Below are positions 11,940-23,200 of a DNA stretch of 64,000 bases, one piece after another. The position numbers and the translations under genes are program-made. The notes under the pieces are model-generated. The model was not told the DNA's origin and did not search any database. It saw only the letters and a program-made list of their open reading frames with translations. Each line of letters starts with the position of its first letter. Position 1 is the first letter of the stretch. This DNA comes from Desmodesmus armatus (Eukaryota > Chlorophyta > Chlorophyceae > Sphaeropleales > Scenedesmaceae), in NCBI GenBank assembly GCA_007449985.2, contig VIIQ02000188.1:78944-142943 (forward strand), given 5' to 3'.

Positions 11940-12113
11940 CCCGAGGATCACCAGCAGCAGCAGGAGGAGGAGGCTGATCGTCTGCAGCAACTGCAACAGC
12001 ACCAGCAGCAGCAGCAGGCTGCGCTTCTGCCGCAGCTGCACCAGCAGCAGGAGGAGGCTGCGCCTCTGCAGCAGCACCGGCAGGGTCCAAGGCATCAGTC
12101 CTTCCATCATTGA
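11940..12113 (+). other. In-frame Gln-rich continuation beyond a TAG codon
   Basis: After TAG at 11937-11939 the same frame continues for 57 sense codons: PEDHQQQQEEEADRLQQ, further Q/E/H-rich sequence, ending in a TGA at 12111-12113. Composition and periodicity match the coding sequence just upstream. TAG differs from CAG by one base. This is either a recent nonsense mutation, a sequence error, an allele, or stop readthrough. Confidence 0.7.
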
Positions 12114-15100
12114 GGCGTGTTTTGTAGGGGAGCAGCCTTTCTGCAAGCGCCTGCATTTCTTGTAGGGCAACTGTGCTGGGAGGCCTTGTGTGATGACTCA
12201 CACTGGTTTTGATTCATGTCTGTGTATGGCAACCAGCATCACTCCTGTGATCTGTCCTGGCATTTTTGCATCGCTCAGCCCGGCAGGCATCTCCTGCTAT
12301 AAGTGTTGCCGTGAAGGATAAAGCTCTCATCACACGTGTGTGGGAGTGATGGCCAACAAGCACTGATCCAGTTCTGTACTGGCTTGCACTGGTTTGCCTT
12401 TTTCGATGTATCAAAATCCATCCGTACGCATGTTGTGATGTAAGCTGCTGATGTGCTGTCACTGTCATGTCTGCACACACATTACATCCACATTGATGCA
12501 GTGTGGTGCACTTGTAGGGGTAGTTGCACCAAAGGGAGGATATTGGCATTTGGGTAGGCCCATGTCATGTGTCCACACAGTGCAGCTGGGCTCCAGTGTC
12601 TTGAAATTCACGCATCGCTATTGGTGTCTTTGGTGGCCCTGGGTAGCTCGGGTAGGTGGCTTTGGGTAGCTTGGGTAGGAGGGCAGGTGTGGGCTGTGAC
12701 GCTTGCAAAGCCAGCGGGGTGGCTGCTGGCCCAGCCGCAGGATGTGCTGTCAGCACAGATGGCATGTCTGGTTCCGGCTGACGTGCAGTACTTGATTTTT
12801 TTCCACCAAGTCCTGTCAGCATGCGTTCAACCTTGTTTTGACCCTGTTGGAGTGTTTTTTGCACGCTGGCTGTTGGCGTTTGTATTCTCTTCCATAACCA
12901 CTACCGCCCCATCGGTCACATCATGGCTTGCTCGCCGAGATGCAAGCACCACAGCATGTGTACACCATTATCATTCATGTGTGGGTGCTTGCTGCTGTGT
13001 GGGCATCAACAGGGAGATTGTGTGTGTTATGTCTCAGGTACTTCCCTTGCATTGCTACACTTTGTGGGCATCTCCTGCAAGTGTTGCTTTGCTGGGTGTG
13101 TGTGTGTGGGGGGGGGGGGGGGGGGGGCTGTCAACAGTCGGGATTCTTCCTGGTTTGCTGTGCACATCAACAGCACAGCCTTAGTGCCCTCATAAACGAA
13201 GGCCTCAAGGCTGCTGCCTGGGTTCTGTGTCAATTCTCTGCATACCCTCTGTGCAATGCATTGCCGTTGATCTGTCTCTCGTGTGCATGCCATGCACTAT
13301 GGCATCACGTGTATCATAAACACACACATACCGGTGGCCTGTATGGTTTCTGTGTGGTGTATTGCCAGTGAGGTTTTGTTGCAGTATGCGCCCCGCGCGC
13401 CCACTGTGGTAGTGGTGTGTGGCCCTGTGCAACTGTGCATTGGCGCTCTGTCTGGTGCTTTCCCGCAGCTTTGATTCGATCTGTATGGCAGGAGTGTACA
13501 AAAGCACCTTCTGTTGGATCACAAGCACCGTCATGCTGTGGGCATTTTGAAATTCCATCAATGCGGCATGACATGGTGCCTGTACTCAGCAGATGGGGAT
13601 TGTGGGGCAGGGGCGATTGCTTGTTTTGGCCTGAGCACCACATAGTGCAGCGGGACCCTGGGTCAGGAGGTGGTCAAGGCGAACAGTGGTGGACTAAACC
13701 ACTAGTGTCTAGACAGCGGTGGTGCTGAGCAGAAGCGCTGTCGGGCCTACTTCTGTGCCTTTTGCGCAGTGGGTTTGTGGCTGGCCCTAGCCATGGTGTG
13801 CTGTGTCAGCACATGCAGCATAGCCAGGCTCTGTGTCAGGTGTATCATGCATTGTGTGGCTGGGGAGAAAGGCAGCTGCCGCCTGGAATGTGTTGTCCTG
13901 CTGCTGATAGTGCTGCGATGTTGATAAATCAGCGTACCTGTTCTGTGGATGGTCGGATGGTGTGCGCACGTGTCTTGCATCGCAGCATCCATATGATGCT
14001 TGTGCAAACACGGGGTTGCTGCACACAATTCTTCCATCGTGCATCAGTTTCATCTGTGCCAGAGGTCAGCACAGCCTGCTGGCAGTGGTGTGTTGTTGTC
14101 GCCATGCAGTGCTGGGCCTGGTGGGCATCTCCTGCCGGTGCAACAGTGCTGTGGTCAGAAAGTGCAGGCCAAGCACCGCAGGCTGTCGCTGCACAGTCAC
14201 AATGAAAGCACCAGATGAACTTCTGTGCTGGCTTCAGGCCTCTCTGTGACTGGCTAGTGTTTCATTGGCATGCTTCTTTCTCTGTTCTGTTTGCTCTTGT
14301 GTTGATGCCATAAATCACGGTACGCATGATCACCGAGAGTTTTGAGGGGATGCAGGAGGCTGTTGGAGTGCTCGGTGTAGTGGCTGTGGCTGCCAATTGC
14401 GCTGCAGGGGTTGGTGTGTTGTGTAGGGGGTGTGGGATGTATACCCGTGTGCATTCTTGACGGCAGTGGTGTTGAGCAACTCTGCATCAGCTCTTTGCAA
14501 GAGTCTGCAAGCTCACTTTCACCCACATGCTTGCCCACCGTGAAAGCGCTGGGCTGCAGCATGTTGTTATGTCCTCCTGCGACAGAGGGGGTTGGGGGTG
14601 ACCCTTCTGTGGAAGGATATGAGGACCCACTGCTGTTGTGCTGTGCACAATTGAGCTGCACCTGCAAGGCCTTTGGCGTTCATGTATCCAGTGTGTGCTG
14701 CACAAGTGAAGTTTGATGTTAACGCCTGGGCTTGCTGTTGAGGTGGTGCCCCCGGTGGTCGAGCTGCTTGAGGTCAAGTTGGTCTGGTGACAGCTTGCTG
14801 AATGATGGTGTGAGGTCCTCACGTCCCTCCAACAGCAGTAGTTCAGCATTATTTGTGGCATGGCAGGCTGCATAGGACATTGTATAAGTATGCCCTGCAT
14901 GCCAAGTGGACCTGGTGTAAACTTGAAGGAAGGGCTTATATCCTGCCTTGCACAAGCCTGAACAAAGACTGCAAAAGAGGTTCAATAGCAACAGGGATTG
15001 CAATATGTAGCAATTACTTATTGCTTGCGATACAGCAACTGTAGAGAAGTCATGGAGGAATGCCTTTGAACCAAGGCCCAGCACCACAGCAGGGAACAGA

Positions 15101-15377
15101 AGAGATCACAAGACGTAGACAACTTGCTGAGCTGCTGCACCACCTGACAAAGCATATGAGCAAAACCTGGCCGGCAGAAACAATCGTGCATCTGTTTGGG
15201 AGCCTGCACGTTGCACTTGACTGTAGCTGGCTGAGCCATTGGCCGTGGGAGCCTGGGCGTCTCAATAGCGTGAAGCCCAGAGCAGTTACAGGAACATGGC
15301 AGCCATGGCTGGACCACACCAATGTGCTGCTGCTGCTGCTGCTGATGCTGATGCTGATGCTGATGCTGATGCTGCTG

Positions 15378-15445
<68 letters not shown>

Positions 15446-15473
15446 ACTCCCTGCTGCAGCTATAGTGCAGTAA
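12114..15473. other. Intergenic DNA without a supportable gene
   Basis: This stretch is GT- and TG-rich, with many short open frames but no recognisable protein and no consistent exon set. It contains a G-run of about 20 bases at 13109-13128, GCATCTCCTGC-type words repeated near 12290, 13065 and 14125, and the CTG/ATG microsatellite at 15326-15450. The last part is probably the 3' untranslated region of the HAD gene on the minus strand. Confidence 0.5.
15326..15450 (-). repeat. Long CAG/CTG microsatellite, probably in the 3' UTR of the HAD gene
   Basis: About 40 CTG units, with CTGATG interruptions at the left end, begin 24 bases beyond the TAG stop (15474-15476) of the minus-strand hydrolase gene. 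In the sense orientation the repeat is CAG and lies just 3' of the stop codon, so it is probably transcribed. Confidence 0.8.
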
Positions 15474-18400
15474 CTAGCTGCTGTCGTTGCTGCCGTCTTT
15501 CTGCATGCCCGCCACCTTCCACTGCTGCACCAGCAGGTCGTGGAAGGCCGATAGGGAGGGCACCATCACGCTTGGTCGGCATTCGCCCTGTAAGTATGCA
15601 GACAACGTTACACACACAGTGCACATGAAGTCAGCACATCAGATTTCGACACATACGAGACGTGCGGATGGGTCAGCAGCACGTTGCTTGCTTGCATGCA
15701 GCACATGCGCATGGTCAGGGCAAAGATTGGTTCAGCCACACACGACAGAGAACAACAGGTGACAGGGAATGTGTTGCAAATCCCCCACTCCCATCTTACA
15801 CTTGTGCAGCCCATTCTTTCTGTACGAGCCAAGTCCAGCAGCACCAATAAAGCTTCCACCCCCCCCCCCCTCGCCCACCAGCAGTGCTGCCCCCTCAGGT
15901 GTTGCGTACCGCCCCCTTTTCGCCTCTGAGTTCCGCAGCACAGTGACAGTCCCCCCCCCTCTCCCCTTCGCCTCCCCCCCCCCCCCTCCGTCGCCCCCCC
16001 CCCCTCCTTCGCCCCCCTCCCCCGCTTCTTCCGCCCCCTCCCCCCCCCCCCCCTCTCGCCCCCAACCCCCCCCCCTCTTCGCCCTCACCTGTAGCAGTGC
16101 CGCCCCCTCAGGTGTTGCAAAGCGCCCCTCCGAATCCAGCAGCACCGTGACAGCCCCCGCTCTGTTGCCGCACACCACATCATCCTTGGCCGAGTCCCCC
16201 ACCATGATGCACGATGAAGGGGGGATGCCCCACGTGGAACAGATGTGCAGCAACGCTTCGGGACTGGGCTTGTAGGGGAACTGGGGTGTTGACAAGGGGG
16301 GGAGGGGGAAGGGGGGGGGACAATCAAAAGTGTCACTTGAAGAATGACTGTGGATGGAACAGCTGTGCAGCAGGGCCTTGGGACTGGGCTTGTACTTGTA
16401 CTGCGGTGTGAGAGGGGGGGGGTGCAGGGGAAGTGGTGATTCTGAGTGCGGATGGAGCAGATGTGCAGCAGGGACAAGGGACTGAGCTTGTAGACGAACT
16501 GTGTTGTGGGAGGGGGGGGGTGCAAGGACTCCTTGGCCCTCGGCGGTCGGTTGCAGTCTGGGTGCAGGTGCAGCAGCGCCTCGGGACTGGGCTTGTACGG
16601 GGACTGTGGTGTGAGAGGAGGGGGGGGGGGTTGACGGGGGAGGGAGGCATGAGGTGGTCGACTGCAGTCAGGGTGGCGGCCCAGACGATGTGCAGGAGCA
16701 CCTTGGGATTTGGCTTGAAAGAAAACTGTGCAAGGGGGTGCCTGTACATCCACGGGGGGGGGGGGGGGGGGGGACAGCAAGGATGGCGAAGGGCAACAGC
16801 AGTGGGCGAGCAAGAGAGGCATGCTGTTGTGCTGTAGCTGTTGCTGCTGTGACTGTGTCTCTGCTGCAGTGTTGCTGCACCAGATACATACTTCGGTAAA
16901 CCACTGTCTGTGGTTGCGATCCAACTCCTGCAACACACCAACACACATTATCGGTCTGTCCAGTACAACCAGTGTGGAAAGTCTTGCCCAGCAGCAAAAG
17001 AATCCACTTGTAACCCCCACCCCCCACCCCACCCCGACCGACACCACCCCCCACCCCTTCCAAGGCTTACCTGGCACTCCCTACTGATAGCTGGCAGAAA
17101 GGGTGGCATCGGCATGTGGTGTTCATGGAAGAACTTCACACTGCAGCACAGCAACACACCGCAACAGCAGAAACATGTGTAAGATCCCTTCACTGACATA
17201 ATTTGTTTGTGAAACTTTTGCACCATCTGATTCGTGGCCTCTACAGCAGACTTGCAAGAAGCGTCAGCGCAGCATTGCACCCTTTTGACCCCGCCCCTGT
17301 CGGACACCAGCCAGTTCTGCCCCTTCCCACCTCCACCATCTATGGGCACAATACCTGCACAACCCCCCACACAACCGACCGCTCCCCACTTGTGACACCC
17401 CCCCCCCCCCCCCCCCCCCCCCCCACCCACCCCCCCCACCCCCACCCCACCCCCCCAAACACACACACACACACACACACTTCCCATGACCTCTCACCTG
17501 CGCAGCACGTTTCTTGTGATGAGTCCTCGTGGCAGGCCCTGCTGGTCCAACCCCCAGTAGCCCCCCCCCCCCAAGCCCCTGCTGCTCACGCTGGCCCAGG
17601 CTGATAACGCTGCCCCTTCTCAACCCTATTTACTCATGCGGGCAAGTTACCTGTAAACCCCACCAAGTTACCTGCACCCCCCCCCCCCACTCCTCTCCCC
17701 CGCCCCGCTGACCCCCCCCCCTCACTCCTGTCCCCCGCCCCGCTGACCCCCCCCCCCCCCCCGCTACTGCTCACCTGCGCAGCACGTTTCTAGTGATGAG
17801 TCCTCGTGGCAGGCCCTGCTGGTCCAACCAGGAACACAACTCAAGCAGACCAGGCATCGCCTGCAGGAGAGGGCACGGCAGCAGCGGCACACAGGACGAC
17901 ACATGGCTGTAGCCATCAAGGCAGCACATGCAGCAGCAACATACATCACTGCATATGCATGCTTTAGCCCCCAAAGCCAGGAGGCATGCCTCAGCACAAC
18001 ACATGAACAGAGCACGGGCAACAACACAAGTGAAACACGGCAAAGAGTACGCCCCTGCCCCCCCCCCCCCTCTCATTCACTCACCCCCCCCCCCTACCTT
18101 GATTGCCCTTGCCCCCCCCCCCCCCGCTTACACCTACCTGCATGTCGTGCAGTGCCTGTTCCTCCACCTCCTCTATTGCTTTATGTGCCCGCTGCTGCTC
18201 CTCTGGCGGCCAGCTGGCTATGATGTCAAGGATATCACCAGTGGGGCCTACACCCACACGCTGGGGTGACAGCAGCAGCAGCAGCAGCACAGCAATAGAC
18301 AGTACAGTACAGTACAGAACAGAACAGTACGTGTGGGAGAAGATCACAAACCTCAGCACTAGCCAGCGAGCCAAGGGCTCATGTGGGTGGCCTGAAGGGC

Positions 18401-19909
18401 CTGTCATACAATGCAGGTACTTGACATGGTCATGTTGAATCAATGCAAAAGGTCCAGTTTGGCCCACTTGAAGGCCCCATATGGGGTAGGTAATAGAGTT
18501 CAGAGGAATCGCTGGGTGAATAGCACGGCAGTATTTGACGGGATGCAGCCAACTGTTGATGCTTGTCTGAGAATGCAAGCTGCAACAGACTTTCGTGCCT
18601 GCTTTCCAGACAGCTGTCGGGCAGGCACCACTGCCATATGGGAAGCAAGACGCAGCAGCCTGTTGCGCTGGCATTTGAGACAGTAACCAACACCTGCCTG
18701 CACCTTGTGAGCTACTGCTGTGTGTGACCGTCAGGACTCTGCATATGTCCTGCAACTGGGAGGTGAGGAGGTGATCAAGGGGGTAGGGGAGGAGGGTAGT
18801 TAGGCTGCACCCTGTCAACTGCTGTTGTGTCTGACCGTCAATACAATTGCATCTCCACTGCAACCGCACCACATCCCCCCCCCCACCACCACGACCACCA
18901 CCGCACGACACCTACCCAGCAAAGAGTCCCCCCCCCTTCACCCCCCCCCCCTGCTGTCTCACCTGTCGCATGTACTGGAAGTCAATCACAGGCACAGTCA
19001 GCGTGCCATCCTGCAAAAGCGAAAAAGCAATGAAGGCAGCAGATGACCTTTTGATTCAGCTTGCTGTTGAGCTGCTGGAACAGTAATGTGCAAGGAGTGC
19101 AGCAGCGCTCCACTGCCTCATAGGCTGAGCCAGCACCTCAGGCCATTGCGTGCTTGACACCCCCCCCTTGCTGCATGGCTTGCTGACCTGAACCCCTATG
19201 ATTACGTGAAGAGTATCACCCAGCGGTGAAGGAAGTCACTTGACCACCGCCCAAGACAGTTGCAGAGCCTGCGCCCTGCGTTATCATTGTCTGCAGGGTG
19301 CGGCCTTGCTGTGCCACAACAGCCTTAGCATGTGTCTACTTCTGTAGGGGTACCTTGCTGTTGATACCGTAGTGATGTGCCCTACAACAGGGCACAAACA
19401 CTTACCCCCACTCACCATGTCAAACACCACACCTCGTACCCCCCCCCCTCCACTGCATCACAGGCTGAGCCACAACAGCCTTAGTGCATATGTCTAGTCT
19501 GTAGAATTACATGTCTGTGCACAAAAAAATTACATTAATTATCAAGACGTAAATTACAGTGCACAAGAACCCAGTGCTCTGCAACAGGCTGCTGCCCACT
19601 CACCATGTCAAACACCACGCCCCGTATGGTCCGCTTCAAGGCCTCTGGGTCATACACAACCACCTGACTGGCACTGCTGCTGGCTGCTGATGCTGCTTGC
19701 TGGCTGCTGGTTCCTGCTCGTGCAGCATCTGCTGCAGCAGCTGCTACTACTCTGGGAGCTCTAGCTGTTGCCATGAGCCTACTGCTAGGCTGGATAGGCA
19801 ATGTGGTGGTGGAGTGATGGTGGGATTTCAAAAGACGGCTCGCAGGAGGTACAAGAAACTGCAATTTGTGGTACAGGTGAACGCTGGCAGTGAGGTGACG
19901 GTGCAGCAT
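15474..19909 (-). CDS. HAD-superfamily hydrolase, related to a plant phosphatase-like family
   Basis: Eight exons on the minus strand: 19909-19604, 19010-18963, 18260-18138, 17860-17775, 17140-17071, 16927-16892, 16280-16089 and 15587-15474. Phases agree and give about 324 residues. The spliced protein has HAD motif I split across exons 1 and 2 (VVFDM|DGTLT), motif II at GLITRN, the motif III lysine in YKPSPEALLHICSTW and motif IV at MVGDSAKDDVVCGNRAGA. It should be a Mg-dependent phosphohydrolase of HAD subfamily I with an unknown small substrate. The Ala-rich N-terminus (start 19909, or the downstream Met of MATARAPRV) could be an organelle transit peptide. The 12-residue exon 16927-16892 is in phase 0 on both sides and adds a segment I do not expect in the family, so it may be a cassette or mis-modelled. 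Introns contain many extra copies of exon ends. Confidence 0.85.
15885..15955 (-). repeat. Extra copy of the 3' end of the HAD motif-IV exon
   Basis: Read on the minus strand, this encodes TVTVLRNSE and RYATPEGAALL, a diverged copy of the end of exon 7 (AVTVLLDSEGRFATPEGAALL). It sits among C-runs inside the following intron. Confidence 0.8.
16350..16735 (-). repeat. Four extra copies of the 5' end of the HAD motif-III exon
   Basis: On the minus strand, copies near 16350-16405, 16440-16505, 16553-16612 and 16668-16735 each begin with a CAG acceptor and encode YKYKPSPKALLHSCS, FVYKLSPLSLLHICS, SPYKPSPEALLHLHP and FSFKPNPKVLLHIVW. The real exon start at 16280 encodes FPYKPSPEALLHICS. The copies are separated by G-runs on the plus strand (C-runs in the sense strand), with a period of about 90-120 bp. 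Confidence 0.85.
16965..17013 (+). mobile_element. SINE-like right-end fragment
   Basis: AAAGTCTTGCCCAGCAGCAA, then AAGAATCCACTTGTAACCCC, matches the right end of the reference element (AGAGTACCGCCCAGCGGTGA ... TATCCACTTGTAACC). Confidence 0.5.
17493..17551 (-). repeat. Extra copy of the 3' end of HAD exon 4 with an intact donor
   Basis: Minus-strand sequence encoding LDQQGLPRGLITRNVLR followed by GTGAGA duplicates the end of exon 4 (17775-17860) with a single difference over about 55 bases. It lies in the intron about 280 bp downstream in the sense direction. Confidence 0.85.
18300..18410 (+). mobile_element. SINE-like repeat in a HAD intron
   Basis: An (AGTAC)n/(AGAAC)n start is followed by ACCTCAGCACTAGCCAGCGA, GCCAAGGGCTCATGTGGGTG and GCCTGAAGGGCC. 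This is the same order as the reference copy at 46755. Confidence 0.65.
19202..19240 (+). mobile_element. SINE-like internal fragment
   Basis: GTGAAGAGTATCACCCAGCG and GTGAAGGAAGT match TTGAAGAGTACCGCCCAGCG and GTGA of the reference copy. It is too short to be certain. Confidence 0.4.
19405..19441 (-). repeat. Extra copy of the 3' end of HAD exon 1
   Basis: Minus-strand sequence encoding RGVVFDM followed by the donor GTGAGTGGG repeats the end of exon 1 (donor at 19603). Neighbouring words (AGGCTGAGCC, CACAACAGCCTTAG) are also duplicated between about 19110-19330 and 19450-19490, so a wider tandem duplication took place. Confidence 0.75.
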
Positions 19910-20259
19910 GGCAATTGAAGGGCCTGGTTGTGGGTGTGGCAGCTACAGCATGTGGTGTGAGAGGTTTCGGATCCTCGGTTGCTGTTGTGTGGCGCGTTAG
20001 TGCTTTCAAGAAACTGAAGGTAATGTTAATATGCGTCTGAGGTGTTGCGTAATGGTCGTGGCCAATTTTCAACTTGACGGAAGACAGATCGACACTCGAT
20101 CTGTGCGTTGACTGGGCGCTTCCTGCATACGAGAATTGAGCAGACCGTTGTACGTCCCAAACTATGTTGACACCAACTTTTATTTTGCGACCAACCCCTC
20201 TCACATCCACTGTCATCTTGTATTTCAGCAGTAGCAGGATGCAAGTTCTTTCGAGCACA
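19910..20259. promoter_or_regulatory. Divergent promoter region between the HAD and OTU genes
   Basis: The two start codons face away from each other, about 350 bp apart, or about 250 bp if the OTU protein starts at 20164. No TATA box is obvious. The region is less repetitive and more AT-balanced than the introns on either side. Shared, bidirectional promoter use is inferred from the spacing only. Confidence 0.4.
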
Positions 20260-23200
20260 ATGCTGTCTGGCGCACGCAGGGGCCACGTACTGCCCTGCGT
20301 ATCTCACCAAAACCTTTTCTCATCATTCCTACTGTCCATGCACACCCACCAGCAACACAGGCAGTTGCACAGGCAGCAGACAGCAGCAGCACCCCATCCA
20401 CACCAGCCCGAGCGTGTGGATGTGCGAGCAGCATCGTACAGCAGCAGTTCCAGCAGCGATAGTAGCAGCAGCAGCAGTAGTGGCAGCACTGCTAGTGCCA
20501 CATCCAGTGGGAGCTACCGCAGTGCAGTCATGCCCACTGCATTTCGCAAGCATGGCATCAAGGGCGATGGAAGCTGTATGTTCAGGTGTGTAACAGCAGC
20601 AGGCTGGGCACGCGCAGGGAAGGGGGTGGGGTACACATGGGTCTGTTGGGTGGCTGTCACTGTCCTCTTCAGCAGCAGCAATTGCTCTGTCGAATGCAAG
20701 CAGCAGGCGGGGTGCAGGCGGGGGGGGGGGGGCTCATTTTATAGGCTGCATTGCAAACCCCCAATATTGTCAAGTTCAGTAGGAATTGTAGTTGTGTTTG
20801 TCCCCTTCCCCCCCCCCTCCCCGTCCCTTTAATCCCCTCGCCCGCGCAACACCCTCCTTCTCCCTGCACCTGACCCCTGTCCCCCCTGCCGGGCGTGTGT
20901 GCATCGTGACCACTACGCGTAGCAATAATGTCCACTTCAGCACGAGCAAATGTTGTATGCCCCCCCCCCCGCGCCACCAACACCACCACCAATGCCACCC
21001 CGTGTCCCCCCTTCCCTTATGCCAGTCTCCTGCAGGGCGTGTGTGCAGGGTGATCGATACGCCCAGCAATAGCGTTCTTTCCAGCAACAGTAAATGTTGT
21101 GTTCGCCCCCCCCCTCCCCACCATCACCACCGCCACCACCAGTACCACCAACACCACCCCCGTGCCCCCCCCCCCCCCTGCGCCTGCCCATGTCCCTCCT
21201 GCAGGGCGTGTGTGCAGGGTGACCCCTACGCCCAGCAATAATGTCCACTTCAGCAGGAGCACATGTTGTGTTCATCCTCCCCCTCCCCCCCACCCACCCA
21301 CCCCCCTAAACAGCGGCCTCCCTGCCGCCCCCCCCCCCCCATCTTCTGCAGGGCATGTGTGCAGGGCGACCACTACGCCCAGCACGGCAGCTGCATGGCC
21401 GCTGCTGATGAGTATCAGCAGGCACTGCAGCTGCGCAGGGATGTAGTGGAGGAGCTGAGCAACAGCAGAGAGTGAGTGTTTCCTGCCATGGGGCATGTGC
21501 GTGTGTGTGTGTGTGTGGGGGGGGGGGGGTACTCAGGTTGGGGTTTGTTAGGGGGGGGGAGGGGGGGAGGGGGGTTGAAGGGCGGGGGGAAGTGGGGTTG
21601 AAGGGCGGGGGGAAGTGGGGTTGAAGGGGGGGGGCTGTGGGTGCGCACTGAGTGTGGTGGCCTAGATGAGGAGTACAAGCAGGCACCACAGCTGCGCAGG
21701 ATTGTGTTGGCGGAGCTCAGGAGCAGCGGAGAATGAGAAGGGGGAAGAGGGGGGAGGGGGGGGGGGTGGAAGTCGGGGGGGGGGGGTAAAGATTGGGTGG
21801 GGTGGGTGCAAGTGTTAGGTAAGGGGGGTGGTGGGGGGCGGCAGGCATACGCGTGCGCGGGGGGGGGGGGGGCTTTGGAAATGCACAGTGGATTTGGTGG
21901 CCGATCTACCAGAGAGTAGCAGGCAGAGGTGGGAGGGGGGGGAGGGGATCAGCAAAGGGGAAGCGGAAGCAGCAGGGATTTTGCTGGCCGACCAGCAGAA
22001 CAGCATGCCAAGCCAACATGCCACGGTTCGCCATCTTCAGCGGCGGGCATGTCAAAGTCATGACCTGTGTTCACCATTTGACCTGGTGGGGAGTGTGTGT
22101 GTAGGGGGGGGGGGGGGGGCTTTACCAAGAGCTGGGGTTGTGTGTTTTGGGGGGGGGGGGCAATGAGATGTAGGAGCTATGTGTTGGAGTGTCACTGAGT
22201 CAGCGGCAGGCTGTAACCATCATACTGTGGGTGGTTTGGGGGTACCAGTGGCCGGCACGGTATGCATGCGATAGGGAAGGGAAGACGGGCTTTGCTTGCC
22301 GGGCAGCAGAATACACACCTCAGCGAACATGGCAGGTCGGCGGTATGCAGCCGGCTGGCCTGCAGTCGGATCGTGACATGGTGGTTGCTGCTGCCGCTGC
22401 TTCTGCTGTTGTTGTGTTGCATCGTCCAGGGAGATGGAGCCGTTCCTTCCTGGCATAGCTGATGACTTTGATGGATACCTGCAGGTCATGAGCCAGGAGG
22501 GAGTCTGGGGAGGTGAGGTCTGTTGGTTGTGGGGGTGGGTGGGTGGGGGGTGCTGTCTGCATGTGTTGTGCCGTTTGGACGGGGGTGCTGCCTCTTCGGT
22601 CGTGTGTGTTTTACGTGTCTCAGAAAAGAGGAACACCTGCAGGTCAACAGCCAGGAGGGAGTGTGTGTTGTGTGTGTGTGGGGGGGGGGGGGGGCGGCGG
22701 ACAGGGTAAGCAGGGTCGCCCTACGGTAGCTCAAATTTTCATCGTGTTTTGTGGGGAAGGGGGTTTGCACTCGTGTGACATTCTGTTTGACTGTGCGTTG
22801 GGTGTAGGGCAAGAGGGATGTTTGTGGGTGATGCGGGATAAGACGGTCTGGGGATGTGAGGTCTTTGCGTGCACGCGCGCACGGGGGGGGGGGGGGCATG
22901 CAGGAACGGCGTGTCGTGTGTCTGTACGCATGGTGGCTGCACCACTTCAGCCAAGCGGGGACGCACGCCCACTTGCATGCAGTTCAGTGTAGTGTGGTAT
23001 CGTATGGCACAGCACAGCATGGATGAGAACAGTACAGCACACCCTGAACCGCACTGTGCACTGACCCCCTCATTTTCTGTTGTCCTACCCCACCTTACAC
23101 CCCCCCCCCTCCAACAGGTGAGCCTGAGCTGCTGATGGCCTCCCGTGTGTTGAAGCGGCCCATCTGTGTGTACCAGTCAACATGGGGGGGACCACAACAC

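Noticed and set aside
11713..12201. Minus-strand Ala/Pro-rich frame opposite the Gln tract
   Set aside because: It is a shadow of the CAG repeats of the plus-strand last exon.
15060..15628. Plus-strand frames with poly-Leu or poly-Ala near 15.3-15.5 kb
   Set aside because: They are translations of the CTG microsatellite; the minus-strand last exon of the HAD gene explains the region.
17203..17604. Pro/His/Thr-rich open frame
   Set aside because: It is the translation of a C-run and a CA microsatellite inside a HAD intron.
20880..21272. Extra OTU exons that would enlarge the protease
   Set aside because: Copies contain stop codons soon after QGDxYAQ and lack donors; only the 21352 exon continues the OTU fold.
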